A stretch of DNA of 17,399 bases from Bacteroidota bacterium. Its GTDB lineage: Bacteria; Bacteroidota; Bacteroidia; B-17B0; Aurantibacillaceae. The translations under genes were made by a program, and so were the position numbers. Within the stretch, counting starts at the first letter, position 1. Every line of letters starts with the position of its first letter. The stretch spans positions 1 to 17,399 of the forward strand of contig JANYBY010000009.1 of NCBI GenBank assembly GCA_025360565.1. The letters are read 5' to 3'. The notes beneath the pieces are model-generated. The model searched no databases. It was given only the letters and a program-made list of their open reading frames with translations, and had not been told where the DNA came from. This document shows, piece by piece, positions 6,980 to 14,615 of the stretch.

Positions 6980-7699
6980 TTAAAAATTCAATCCAAGGAA
7001 AAAGCCCAAATGCGAACCATTGATGTAGAGAGAGCTTGCGGTATAATTGGTACTGATATAATATTGCGAAAATCCGTAACGGTAATTGACCTCAACAAAA
7101 AAACCAACTTTTGAATGGTTCACAGTATTTTTTTGCCAACCCACACTCGCGCTTAAAAAAGAATTTACTTTATCACCGAATAAAGAATTCTTAAAGCTCA
7201 GGTCTTCCCATTTTTTAATTTCCGTATTTCCGTTTTGTGATACGGTTACTTCCGCCGGTAATAACATCCTTACGTGATATCCGATCATGGCATAAGGGCT
7301 GAACAAACTGTTGTTTTGATTGTTAAAGGAATATTTTATCTGAAGCGGAATGTGCACTTCTTGAATAAACAAACTATAATTATGATCAAAACTTTTATCG
7401 TATAATTTTAAACTATCCTGCTTAAAGTAATAGGATTTAAAATTTAATCCGTGAAAAAAATAATCGGCGCCAACTAAAAAAAACGTTCTGAATTGTCGGT
7501 CTAATCTTATTTCTTTTCTAAATCCTATAAGCGCGCTCATTTTAGGGGAAGAAAACCTCGCGTGGTTTGTGTTGATGGTGTAAAATCCCAAACTTGGTCC
7601 GAAAATAATCCTATACCCTTTGGAACTGCCACCTGCCGGTGGAAAACGAAGAGAAAATGAATTGAGTGAAATAAAAATAAATAGAATCAAATATTTCAC
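6980..7699 (-). CDS. Outer-membrane beta-barrel protein (PorT-like/OMP_b-brl type)
   Basis: 239 residues from a GTG start. The frame is open further up to an ATG at 7840, but that would put 47 unconserved-looking residues before an obvious signal peptide, and a TACATTTG promoter box lies over that ATG. From the GTG the protein opens KYLILFIFISLNSFS, a normal signal peptide. The mature part alternates polar and aromatic residues (GPSLGFYTIN, FFLVGADYFFHGLNF, VPLQIKYSF-like, SPYAMIGYHVRM, GFFVEVNYRYGFSQYY) and ends LGFFLGLNF. The terminal phenylalanine is the signal read by the BAM machinery. About eight strands are plausible. Specific function unknown; many such proteins accompany transport or envelope genes. 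A palindrome encodes residues just after the signal peptide (RFPPAGGSS). It follows ydfG by 162 bases. Confidence 0.75.
   Translation of the reverse strand: MKYLILFIFISLNSFSLRFPPAGGSSKGYRIIFGPSLGFYTINTNHARFSSPKMSALIGFRKEIRLDRQFRTFFLVGADYFFHGLNFKSYYFKQDSLKLYDKSFDHNYSLFIQEVHIPLQIKYSFNNQNNSLFSPYAMIGYHVRMLLPAEVTVSQNGNTEIKKWEDLSFKNSLFGDKVNSFLSASVGWQKNTVNHSKVGFFVEVNYRYGFSQYYISTNYTASSLYINGSHLGFFLGLNF
7629..7642. repeat. Palindrome CCACCTGCCGGTGG inside the beta-barrel gene
   Basis: Five-base arms CCACC/GGTGG with a TGCC loop, encoding the Pro-Pro-Ala-Gly-Gly stretch right after the signal peptide. It shares the ten-base core ACCTGCCGGT, inverted, with the palindrome at 6785-6796. It is much richer in G+C than the surrounding coding sequence. 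Confidence 0.4.
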
Positions 7700-7825
7700 T
7701 CTTTTATTTAAAAAAGAAAAAAAATAATTACAGTTTATTTTTTTAAACCATATAGTACATATAAGATCCAAGGAGAAAAATTCGCCCCATGATAACTTAC
7801 ATGTCCTTATATGCCCTATATGTTT

Positions 7826-7833
7826 CAAATGTA
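7826..7833 (-). promoter_or_regulatory. Candidate -7 box for the beta-barrel gene
   Basis: On the minus strand TACATTTG matches TAnnTTTG exactly, just past the ydfG stop. No clear TTTG partner is found 19-23 bases upstream, so only half of the promoter is supported. If real, the message would start near 7818 and have a leader of about 120 bases before the GTG at 7699. Confidence 0.3.
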
Positions 7834-7861
7834 CTTTCAATTAATAAAATCTTCTTTTGTT

Positions 7862-8623
7862 TTATCCCCCCGATTTTCGAACTACATTTGCCGCACTCGC
7901 CTGAACAGTTGGCATAATTATAATGTCGTTAATATTCACATGGGCAGGACGTGATGCCGCCCAATAAACAGCCTCGGCCACATCTTCGGGATTCAAAGGC
8001 TGCATACCTTCGTAAACTTTTTTCGCTTTTTCTTTATCGCCGTCAAATCTAACCACGCTGAATTCTGTTTCAACCATGCCGGGATTAACCGCGGTAACTT
8101 TTACATTGTGTTGCACAAGATCCATTCGCATAGCCCTGCTTAAAGCGTCCACCGCATGTTTGGTGGCACAGTATACATTTCCGTTAGTATAAATTTCTTT
8201 TCCGGCAATTGATCCTATGTTAATGATATGCCCGCTTTTATTCGCGATCATTAATTTTGAAATAACTTTAGAGATATAGATCAGGCCCTTAACATTAGTA
8301 TCGATCATTCTTTCCCAATGATCTAAACTCCCATCCTGAAATGGGGCCAGCCCGGCAGCCAAGCCCGCGTTGTTAACGAGTATATTTATTTTTTTCGCCG
8401 TATCACCCAACGAGAAAATTGCTTTTTCAACCTCCGTATTATTTCGGATATCAAAACACAGGCTTGTTACTTTAACCGAATATTTTTTCTCCAATTCTGT
8501 TTTAAATTCTTCAAGCCGTTCTTTTCTTCTTCCGGTAATAATAATATCGTAACCATTCTTCGCAAAGATCATTGCTGTACTTTTCCCTATGCCCGATGTG
8601 GCGCCTGTTACAAGTGCTAACAT
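7862..8623 (-). CDS. ydfG: NADP-dependent short-chain dehydrogenase (YdfG-like)
   Basis: 253 residues, a classical short-chain dehydrogenase/reductase. It resembles E. coli YdfG, which oxidises the hydroxyl of L-serine, L-allo-threonine and 3-hydroxy acids and reduces malonic semialdehyde. Visible: the glycine-rich nucleotide loop TGATSGIG (6-13), GRRKERL (31-37) whose arginines favour NADP over NAD, NNAG (84-87), structural Asn110, and the catalytic Ser138, Tyr151 and Lys155 (SIAG ... YCATK). The stretch VNPGMVETEFSVVRF and the C-terminal PAHVNINDIIIMPT closely follow YdfG. Its start lies two bases after the permease stop, so it is co-transcribed with it; uptake of amino acids followed by oxidation of a hydroxy amino acid is a reasonable but unproven link. 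True substrate is uncertain because this fold is promiscuous. Confidence 0.88.
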   Translation of the reverse strand: MLALVTGATSGIGKSTAMIFAKNGYDIIITGRRKERLEEFKTELEKKYSVKVTSLCFDIRNNTEVEKAIFSLGDTAKKINILVNNAGLAAGLAPFQDGSLDHWERMIDTNVKGLIYISKVISKLMIANKSGHIINIGSIAGKEIYTNGNVYCATKHAVDALSRAMRMDLVQHNVKVTAVNPGMVETEFSVVRFDGDKEKAKKVYEGMQPLNPEDVAEAVYWAASRPAHVNINDIIIMPTVQASAANVVRKSGG

Positions 8624-8625
8624 AA

Positions 8626-10350
8626 TTAATTTTTTTGATGAGCTAAATTACTGTGTCTTCTTCCGTAAATAAAATAAATAATTAAACCTATTAATAACCA
8701 GATCGAAAAATACATCCAGTTCTTATATCCCAATTGCGATAACATGTAAAAACAACTTAATAGACCCAAAGAAGGGATCAACGAAAAATTAAATTTAAAG
8801 GCCATTACCGAAAATATTCCGAAACCGATAAAGAAAAAATAAATAGGAAGTTTAGATAAGAATGCGTTGATAGATTCGAATTTTAAATAATAATCCACCC
8901 ATGATCTTTCGTAAACAAACATTAAAACTATTGTGAGAATAAAAAGCGCCGGAATTATAAATTTAGAATTTACATAAGGGGTTTTAAATTTTGAAGGAGG
9001 TGCGTTAGGATCCATACGCAACTTTAACACGCCACCACAGACTAACATAAAGGCGAATAAAGTGCCGGCAGAACATATATCTGTTACCATACTCATATCC
9101 ACAAAAAATATTGGAATGGCAACACACAATCCCGTAACAATTGTTGCAAAGGATGGCGTTTTATATTTTGGATGGATCTTAGCGAAAGCTTTTGGCAGTA
9201 ATCCGTCTCGGCTCATGCTCATCCAAATACGCGGCTGTCCTAACTGAAAAACCAGCATCACACTTGCCATCGCTACAACAGCACTCACCGCAATTACACT
9301 GCTGAGCCATTGTAGACTTTTTACTTTTTCGAAAACATAGGCAAGCGGATCGCCCACATTTAACTCTGTATAACTTACCATGCCCGTTATTACTAACGCT
9401 ATTGCAACATATAAAATTGTGCAGATAATGATGGAATATAAGATGCCCCGGGGCAGGTCTCTTTGCGGGTTACGGCACTCTTCGGCCGTTGTTGAAATGG
9501 CATCGAAACCTATGTAAGCGAAAAATACCGCGCTGATCCCTTTTAATAATCCGCCTATTCCATTTGGCATAAACGGATCCCAGTTTTTTGTATCAACATA
9601 AAAAGCGCCGACAAAAATAACCACTAATACAACCGCAATTTTAATGATCACCATTATATTTCCCACGTTTCGGCTTTCTTTCATGCCTCTATAAACCAAA
9701 GCGGTAATTAAAATATTTATGATCAATGCGGGAAGATCAAATATTATTTTTACTCCCAAAATTTCAGGGGCATTTTTAAACGCTGTATATCCTTCAATTA
9801 GTCCCGCGTTTACGCCGTTCTTAATTTCCTCCATAGGAATTCCCGCGGTTAACAACGCAAAAACTTGTCCATGATTTTGTTTCGCCGTAAAATAATCAAG
9901 GCACAGCCATTCCTGCACCTGATAAGGCGTAGTATTATTTATGAGTGATGAAAAATAATCGCTCCACGAAATTGCTACTGTAACATTTCCTATACCGTAC
10001 TCCATGATCAGAGCCCAACCGATTATCCACGCAAACAATTCCCCGAAGGCAACGTAACTATATGTGTAAGCACTTCCGCTAACCGGAATTAAAGACGCAA
10101 ATTCAGCGTAGGCAAAAGCTGCAAAACTACATGCAACGGCTGTAAAAATAAAAAGCATAATTACACCGGGCCCGCCATCTGCACTTGCTTTACCAATCGT
10201 AGAAAAAATTCCGGCACCAATGATAGCGGCAATTCCAAAAGCAGTAAGATCGCGCACACCCAAATGACGGGCTAAAGATCCGTGCCGGCTTTCTTCTTCC
10301 TCGGCCTTTTTTAAAATGCTCTCGATCGATTTTTTTCTGAATAAACTCAT
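8626..10350 (-). CDS. APC-family amino acid permease (cationic amino acid transporter type)
   Basis: 574 residues with about 12-14 membrane segments. The first segment holds the unwound substrate-binding motif FGIAAIIGAGIFSTIG (38-53), typical of amino acid/polyamine/organocation transporters; the cytoplasmic N-terminus SRHGSLARHLGVRDLTAFG matches the cationic amino acid transporter branch. Further family marks are FFAYIGFDAISTTAEECRNPQRD, with the conserved Glu-Glu and the loop, and QPRIWMSMSRDGLLPKAFAKIHP. It sits in the inner membrane and probably imports an amino acid by proton symport or exchange; the name 'cationic' is from family resemblance and the actual substrate is open. The gene is followed two bases later by ydfG and preceded by the 500-residue membrane protein with 43 bases between. 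The ATG at 10350 has only an A-rich leader. Confidence 0.93.
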   Translation of the reverse strand: MSLFRKKSIESILKKAEEEESRHGSLARHLGVRDLTAFGIAAIIGAGIFSTIGKASADGGPGVIMLFIFTAVACSFAAFAYAEFASLIPVSGSAYTYSYVAFGELFAWIIGWALIMEYGIGNVTVAISWSDYFSSLINNTTPYQVQEWLCLDYFTAKQNHGQVFALLTAGIPMEEIKNGVNAGLIEGYTAFKNAPEILGVKIIFDLPALIINILITALVYRGMKESRNVGNIMVIIKIAVVLVVIFVGAFYVDTKNWDPFMPNGIGGLLKGISAVFFAYIGFDAISTTAEECRNPQRDLPRGILYSIIICTILYVAIALVITGMVSYTELNVGDPLAYVFEKVKSLQWLSSVIAVSAVVAMASVMLVFQLGQPRIWMSMSRDGLLPKAFAKIHPKYKTPSFATIVTGLCVAIPIFFVDMSMVTDICSAGTLFAFMLVCGGVLKLRMDPNAPPSKFKTPYVNSKFIIPALFILTIVLMFVYERSWVDYYLKFESINAFLSKLPIYFFFIGFGIFSVMAFKFNFSLIPSLGLLSCFYMLSQLGYKNWMYFSIWLLIGLIIYFIYGRRHSNLAHQKN

Positions 10351-10393
10351 CTTAATTAATGTCTCTTTTAAATATACAACTAAAATTCAAAAA

Positions 10394-11896
10394 TTAAATT
10401 TGAGTCTTGTCTTTTTTTAAACCGTTGATACTGTATAAAGCTGCTATTATAACAAAAATGGCGGCGGGGCTTCTGTACCTAAGGATGGCGCCGCTGTTTG
10501 GACTTGTAATTCCGATGATAATGAACAGTGAAATACCAAAAAACAAGAATGTAACGGCCGGAAAATTTTCTGCTTTGCCCTTTATCAGTCCAATTAAAAC
10601 TATTAAAAGAGAAATTAATAAAACCAGATTTTCTAGCGATGCCAGGAGTTGAATGATACTTTTTGCGTTATAAAAAAGCGGATGAGCGATCGTGTAAAAT
10701 AAGCTTTTACCAATAAACACAAATACATTGCCCGAATTACCCATAATATTAATATTTGAACCTGCAGTTGGTAAATGATATACCAAAGAATATTGGGTGA
10801 TGGTATCTTTATTGGATGCGCAAAACAATGTATCCTTTTGATGCGAATGTTCCCAATACGTATAAGGTGTTCCTTTTTTTATACTGAAATAATTTCTTTT
10901 GCCCGATACTTTTTTCACTAATATATAATTGTACTCAAGCCGCACAAACTTTGTACTATCCATTAAAAAGATCCCTCCTTTTGCAAGATCGCTAAATTCC
11001 CTCTCACGTTCCATTACAGCTTGCGAAAGCGATTTATTCTTAATTAATACGGCTGCGCTGTTCACCGCTACAGCCAATATAAACAGGAAACCAAAGAACA
11101 ACACCGTTTTGCGCTGCAATTTTTTATACTTTGATATTCCGAAAAAGAGCGCGAAATAAATAACCGCATAAAAAAGAAGATAAGGTTTTAGCAAAAGCGA
11201 AATAAAAATTAAAGGGATGCTCCAAACTATTCTTGCAATGTTTGGACCAACAGTAATGATCTTTTTGATTTGATAAACCGAACATCCCAGGAAAAAAACA
11301 GTTAATCCTTCCTTCAGCAAACCGCCGGTGTAAAGCCAAAGTGTAGGGAAAAAACAAAGTATGAGGAAAAGCCAAATTTCCTTACCTGTAAAATATTCTT
11401 TGAAGGACTTGTATAAAAATGTGAGCCCGATAAAGCTTAGGAAACAAGAGAAAAGCGCATGCACAAAATAAGATCTGAAGGCGATAAAGTGAAGAAGGGA
11501 ATGAATGCGGATGACAATGCGGTTGTCGTTGTAAAAAAAATCGCGCAGTTGTCCGTTATCCCAGTTAAATGTTGTGGTAATGCAGGTTTTATAAAAATGT
11601 GATCCCTCAGAGTCGTCTTGTAATCCAAACATCATTTTTAAATATTCAGGGAAATTTTGATAGGCAAAATCGTTCATGATGCGTGCATCAAAATAAAATT
11701 TACCCGCGTCAAATTTTTCTATGCCGCCATATAATTTAACGAACATAAAATAAAATGCCGGAACAGCAATTGCCTTTAAAATAAAAATTACGGGAAATAA
11801 TTTTTGGCTTATGTGTTCATCTTTAAACAATTTAAAAAAACTGTTCGTATAAATGAGCGCTGAAAAAATTAAAAGATATATACTAAACGCTATCAA
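10394..11896 (-). CDS. Polytopic membrane protein, GT-C glycosyltransferase-like
   Basis: 500 residues with roughly ten or more hydrophobic segments (about 1-20, 33-53, 140-162, 173-210, 222-255, 264-286, 393-403, 420-438, 445-464, 475-490). Two long soluble loops stand out: 56-130, rich in Asp and aromatic residues and ending FYNDNRIVIRIHSLL, and 287-392. Later marks are FPTLWLYTGGLLKEG (183-197) and SPNSGAILRYRSPAA (465-479). Acidic residues in the first periplasmic loop, a 'KEG' after a membrane helix and a closing 'GAxxRYR-P' recur in Bacteroidota membrane proteins that resemble GT-C glycosyltransferases or polysaccharide polymerases using polyprenyl-phosphate sugars. No family can be named with certainty. 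It starts five bases after the stop of the TolB-like gene and belongs with PAP2 in one transcription unit, which supports an envelope-glycan role. Confidence 0.8.
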   Translation of the reverse strand: MIAFSIYLLIFSALIYTNSFFKLFKDEHISQKLFPVIFILKAIAVPAFYFMFVKLYGGIEKFDAGKFYFDARIMNDFAYQNFPEYLKMMFGLQDDSEGSHFYKTCITTTFNWDNGQLRDFFYNDNRIVIRIHSLLHFIAFRSYFVHALFSCFLSFIGLTFLYKSFKEYFTGKEIWLFLILCFFPTLWLYTGGLLKEGLTVFFLGCSVYQIKKIITVGPNIARIVWSIPLIFISLLLKPYLLFYAVIYFALFFGISKYKKLQRKTVLFFGFLFILAVAVNSAAVLIKNKSLSQAVMEREREFSDLAKGGIFLMDSTKFVRLEYNYILVKKVSGKRNYFSIKKGTPYTYWEHSHQKDTLFCASNKDTITQYSLVYHLPTAGSNINIMGNSGNVFVFIGKSLFYTIAHPLFYNAKSIIQLLASLENLVLLISLLIVLIGLIKGKAENFPAVTFLFFGISLFIIIGITSPNSGAILRYRSPAAIFVIIAALYSINGLKKDKTQI

Positions 11897-11901
11897 GCCT
11901 A

Positions 11902-12759
11902 TTATAGATTATCTGTAATAACCAATTTTTTGTTCTTCGAATCAAACACAAAGCGCGTGATCTTTTTTATTCCAAAATTAGTGAGATCAAAAAGCGCTAT
12001 CCATTTACTTTGTTTTTCATCGTACCGTAAAATGGCCGCTTTCTCCGATTTTAAAAGGCCCCAGCCCGAATGCCAAATAATATCTTCGTTTGTGGAATTA
12101 TACTCGCAGTACTTATTTGCTTTCTGCAAAAGGGTATTGTACTTATAAAAACTTACTTTAACAGAATCTTTTACTCCAAAAATAAATTCATGCCGGTTAA
12201 TAGTTTTAAATCCCCGCACAGGATCATTCGCAAGCCAAATATCTTTTCCGGTACTAATGCAGTGCGCCCTGAGCGAATGCGGTTTGGTTAATTTATAATA
12301 CAGAACCGTGTCGGCATTCAAAAAGTTATAATAACCAACCGAGTCTTCATCAAACACTAATTTATTTTGTGTTCCTAACTTTTCATCGTAGGTCCAGATC
12401 CGTTGCGCGCTGTCTTTTTCAACCACCACACAATTTATTTTTTTGTTTGAAGGAATAAAAACGGGTGAATATTCGCTCTCGATCGTTTTTGTTAAGCGAA
12501 TATTTTTTTTAGCTCCAATTTCATACACATATACATCCGCCTGTTTATCAGCATAAATTCCCACGTAATAAATGTTTTTATTATTCGCAGAAAAGGACGG
12601 CTGATTATCGTAGCCTTGGCGCTTTGTAATATTTTCGCCTTTTTCAATGGAATACATTTCTTTATCTTTTTTTATTGAAAAAAGCCACAGATCCGTGTTT
12701 GGCAGCTGACCATAACAATAATTAATTCCCACTAAAAAAAAAATAATTTTTTTAATCAT
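11902..12759 (-). CDS. Secreted TolB/WD40-like beta-propeller protein
   Basis: 285 residues. A signal peptide (about 1-17, IKKIIFFLVGINYCYG then QLPN) indicates export. The mature protein is made of propeller-type repeats: 'NITKRQGYDNQPSFSANN' followed by KNIYYVG, then 'RLTKTIESEYSPVFIPSNK' followed by INCVV, the classic TolB-like spacing in which a short 'LT' strand precedes 'yspxfSpdgk'. Later blades are more diverged (DSVGYYNFLNADTVLYYKL, HEFIFGVKDSVKVSFYKY). Such propellers bind partner proteins or glycans and have no known enzymatic residues here. The length suits five to six blades. Its start overlaps the end of the PAP2 gene by eight bases and its stop is five bases from the next gene, so all three are co-expressed. 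Precise function unknown. Confidence 0.8.
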   Translation of the reverse strand: MIKKIIFFLVGINYCYGQLPNTDLWLFSIKKDKEMYSIEKGENITKRQGYDNQPSFSANNKNIYYVGIYADKQADVYVYEIGAKKNIRLTKTIESEYSPVFIPSNKKINCVVVEKDSAQRIWTYDEKLGTQNKLVFDEDSVGYYNFLNADTVLYYKLTKPHSLRAHCISTGKDIWLANDPVRGFKTINRHEFIFGVKDSVKVSFYKYNTLLQKANKYCEYNSTNEDIIWHSGWGLLKSEKAAILRYDEKQSKWIALFDLTNFGIKKITRFVFDSKNKKLVITDNL

Positions 12760-13333
12760 TTGAAATTAGCGGCGATTTAAAAAAATGTTTTCTAAAAATA
12801 ATAAAAACAATGTATCCAAAAATGATCCCGTCAATTGTTCCAATAAAAACATCACTAGGGTAATGCGCACCCAGATACATTCTACTGTAAATGATCAAAA
12901 GCGGAATGCCAAAAAATAAAAAACGTATTCTTCGGCGGATCCAACTAGCGGCTAAAAATAAAAATGTTGTAACGCCTACAGTATTTGCCGCATGAGCACT
13001 AAAAAAACCATATTTGCCACCGCGATAATCATTCACAATGTGCAAATTATCCTTTATCTCAATATTATGTGTTGGCCTGTAACGTTTAACAGCGTGCTTT
13101 ACAACATTGCTGCTTAGGTCTGTGCAGGCAATTACAATAGCAATGCACAATAAAAGTGCCGCAGTATTTTTTAACTGGTAACGTTTGTAATAAAAATAAA
13201 CCAGTAAAAGCGCTAGAGGAAGAACAATATAGATCTGGCTCAGCTGCCACATCACACTATCCAAAAACCCATTGTTTAAAGAATTTATCTTCACCAGCAA
13301 ATACCGGTCAAAGGTTTCGAGAGAACTATTCAT
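12752..13333 (-). CDS. PAP2-family membrane phosphatase
   Basis: 193 residues with about five or six membrane helices. The three phosphatase signatures are present: KHAVKRYRP (Lys79 ... Arg86-Pro87), FSAHAAN (Ser112-Ala113-His114; the usual PSGH is here FSAH) and SRMYLGAHYPSD (Ser150, Arg151, catalytic His157, Asp161). These enzymes remove phosphate from lipid phosphates such as undecaprenyl diphosphate or phosphatidylglycerol phosphate at the outer face of the inner membrane. Being first in a cluster with a putative polyprenyl-sugar-dependent membrane enzyme makes undecaprenyl diphosphate recycling an attractive reading, but this is inference; the substrate cannot be read from the motifs. 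Length and topology are normal for bacterial PgpB-like proteins. The Gly-to-Ala change in the second motif is commonly tolerated. Confidence 0.92.
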   Translation of the reverse strand: MNSSLETFDRYLLVKINSLNNGFLDSVMWQLSQIYIVLPLALLLVYFYYKRYQLKNTAALLLCIAIVIACTDLSSNVVKHAVKRYRPTHNIEIKDNLHIVNDYRGGKYGFFSAHAANTVGVTTFLFLAASWIRRRIRFLFFGIPLLIIYSRMYLGAHYPSDVFIGTIDGIIFGYIVFIIFRKHFFKSPLISND

Positions 13334-13420
13334 TCTTTAAAATTAAAAAAAAATGGGTCGGTATCCTAATTCTTATTTTGAAAGTTGGCGTTCTTGAGAC
13401 CCGCTTTATATATTCCCGGC

Positions 13421-13492
13421 GGTGTAGCAATCTCTTCAGAAATCATTGGAAAACGTTGCTTCGGGTTTGACAATTAAGCCCTCGCAATGGCC
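13421..13492. repeat. Degenerate copy of a common palindromic intergenic repeat
   Basis: Read on the plus strand the stretch contains AGCAATCTCTTC (13426-13437), CGTTGCTTCGGG (13454-13465) and GCCCTCGCAATGGCC (13478-13492). The facing AGCAA/TTGCT and the 'CATTGCGAGGGC ... CGAAGCAA' wording on the minus strand match, as I remember it, a widespread bacterial intergenic palindrome (CATTGCGAG...GAAGCAATC). It lies in the divergent gap between the PAP2 and dioxygenase genes. Decayed, non-coding. The rest of 13334-13569 shows no clear promoter. Confidence 0.4.
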
Positions 13493-13569
13493 GTACATTC
13501 CATACAATCCCTAAAAGATCTTAACACGGTTTTTTTCATCTTCTTTAATCGTAAATTAGATGTTGCAAA

Positions 13570-14457
13570 ATGGACAGAAAACAATTTATCAGATCACTTG
13601 GGCTTTTATCTTTAACAGGAGCAACTATGAAATTAAATTCGCTGAATGAAATAATTAATAAGGGAGAAAACACCGAAACAATGCCTTTGCTTTTTGTAGG
13701 CCACGGCAATCCCATGAACGCGATCGAAGACAATTCTTTTTCCAGAGAAATGAAAGCTGTTGGAAAAAAATTACCAAAACCAAAAGCCATTTTAATGGTA
13801 TCGGCGCATTGGGAAACCAAAGGCACTTTTGTTACCGCGCAGGAATTGCCACCAACCATTCACGATTTTGGGGGATTTCCCAAAGAATTATTTGCCGTTG
13901 AATATCCGGCACCTGGAAGTAAATGGTTAGATGAAGAAACAAAAAAAGCAGTAACAAAAACAGAAGTTGGTTTTGATACCACCTGGGGATTTGACCATGG
14001 CTGCTGGAGCGTAACAAAAAATATGTTCCCCAATGCAGATGTTCCTATCATTCAATTAAGTTTAGATTATACAAAAGACGCTCAATATCATTACGACCTC
14101 GCAAAACAATTAGCGGCGCTTCGCAAAAAAGGCGTAATGGTAATTGGAAGCGGCAACATGGTTCATAATTTCGGATATGTGAAAGTGAACGGAAATGATT
14201 TTAACGCCCCTTACGGCCACGACTGGGCCATTGAAGCCAATGAAAAATTTAAAAAATATATTTCGGAAGATAACCATTCGCCCCTCATAGATTATAAAAA
14301 TCAAGGCAAGTCAATTAATTTAGCCGTGCCAACACCTGAACATTATTTGCCTTTGCTTTACACCTTAGCCTTAAAAGAAAAAAACGAAACTGTTTCTTTT
14401 TTTAACGACGCGCCGGTGGCCGGTTCGTTCAGCATGACATCCGTTTTGATCCAATAG
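13570..14457 (+). CDS. ygiD: 4,5-DOPA extradiol dioxygenase family protein (YgiD/LigB fold)
   Basis: 295 residues. The core from about Met38 follows YgiD/plant DODA, metal enzymes that cleave catechol rings such as DOPA next to the hydroxyls. Metal and active-site histidines are visible: His45 in FVGHGNPMNAI, His80 in SAHWET, His143 in WGFDHGCW, His199 in GSGNMVHN and His258 in PTPEHYLPLLY. An N-terminal extension of about 37 residues (DRKQFIRSLGLLSLTGATM) resembles a Tat signal with Arg-Lys in place of twin Arg; Bacteroidota homologues often carry it, so the enzyme may be exported with its metal bound. A shorter start at Met20 or Met38 is possible. The gene stands alone, divergent from PAP2 and convergent with glnN. 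Substrate is unproven; members of this family are often found without a known catechol pathway. Confidence 0.9.
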   Translation: MDRKQFIRSLGLLSLTGATMKLNSLNEIINKGENTETMPLLFVGHGNPMNAIEDNSFSREMKAVGKKLPKPKAILMVSAHWETKGTFVTAQELPPTIHDFGGFPKELFAVEYPAPGSKWLDEETKKAVTKTEVGFDTTWGFDHGCWSVTKNMFPNADVPIIQLSLDYTKDAQYHYDLAKQLAALRKKGVMVIGSGNMVHNFGYVKVNGNDFNAPYGHDWAIEANEKFKKYISEDNHSPLIDYKNQGKSINLAVPTPEHYLPLLYTLALKEKNETVSFFNDAPVAGSFSMTSVLIQ

Positions 14458-14460
14458 GTT

Positions 14461-14603
14461 TAAACCACATAGACACATAGATAAAATAAAAACGATGGTG
14501 CTTTTAAGTTTACATAACAAGCTTCTTTCCGAAGCTTGTTCTATATTTTACTTTATAATTCTACAAAAAAACTATGCCTTTACTATGTTACTAAGTGGTT
14601 AAA
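14461..14603. repeat. MITE-like palindromic intergenic element with terminal inverted repeats
   Basis: The left end TAAACCACATAGACACATAG (14461-14480) matches the right end read in reverse (TTAACCACTTAGTAACATAG) at most positions, giving imperfect terminal inverted repeats of about 20 bases around a central perfect hairpin (14516-14540). It fills the whole gap between the converging dioxygenase and glnN genes, so it could also terminate transcription from both sides. The ends share the CCAC-nnAG-nACA pattern with 1727-1808. No coding capacity. Confidence 0.55.
14516..14540. terminator. Hairpin between convergent genes, probable bidirectional terminator
   Basis: AACAAGCTTC (14516-14525) and GAAGCTTGTT (14531-14540) form a perfect ten-base-pair stem with a five-base TTTCC loop, followed on the plus strand by CTATATTTTACTTT. 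It sits about 60 bases past the dioxygenase stop and about 75 bases past the glnN stop on the other strand. The stem has only four G-C pairs and the T-rich tail is interrupted, so termination strength is uncertain. Confidence 0.5.
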
Positions 14604-14615
14604 ATTTTAGGTTGT

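Noticed and set aside
10929..11159. Rightward frame opposite the 500-residue membrane protein
   Set aside because: It is the antisense of a long supported gene and has no features of its own.
13156..13470. 104-codon rightward frame across the PAP2 start and the divergent gap
   Set aside because: Most of it is antisense to PAP2, and the remainder runs into the intergenic repeat. Its sequence is basic and serine-rich without any domain.
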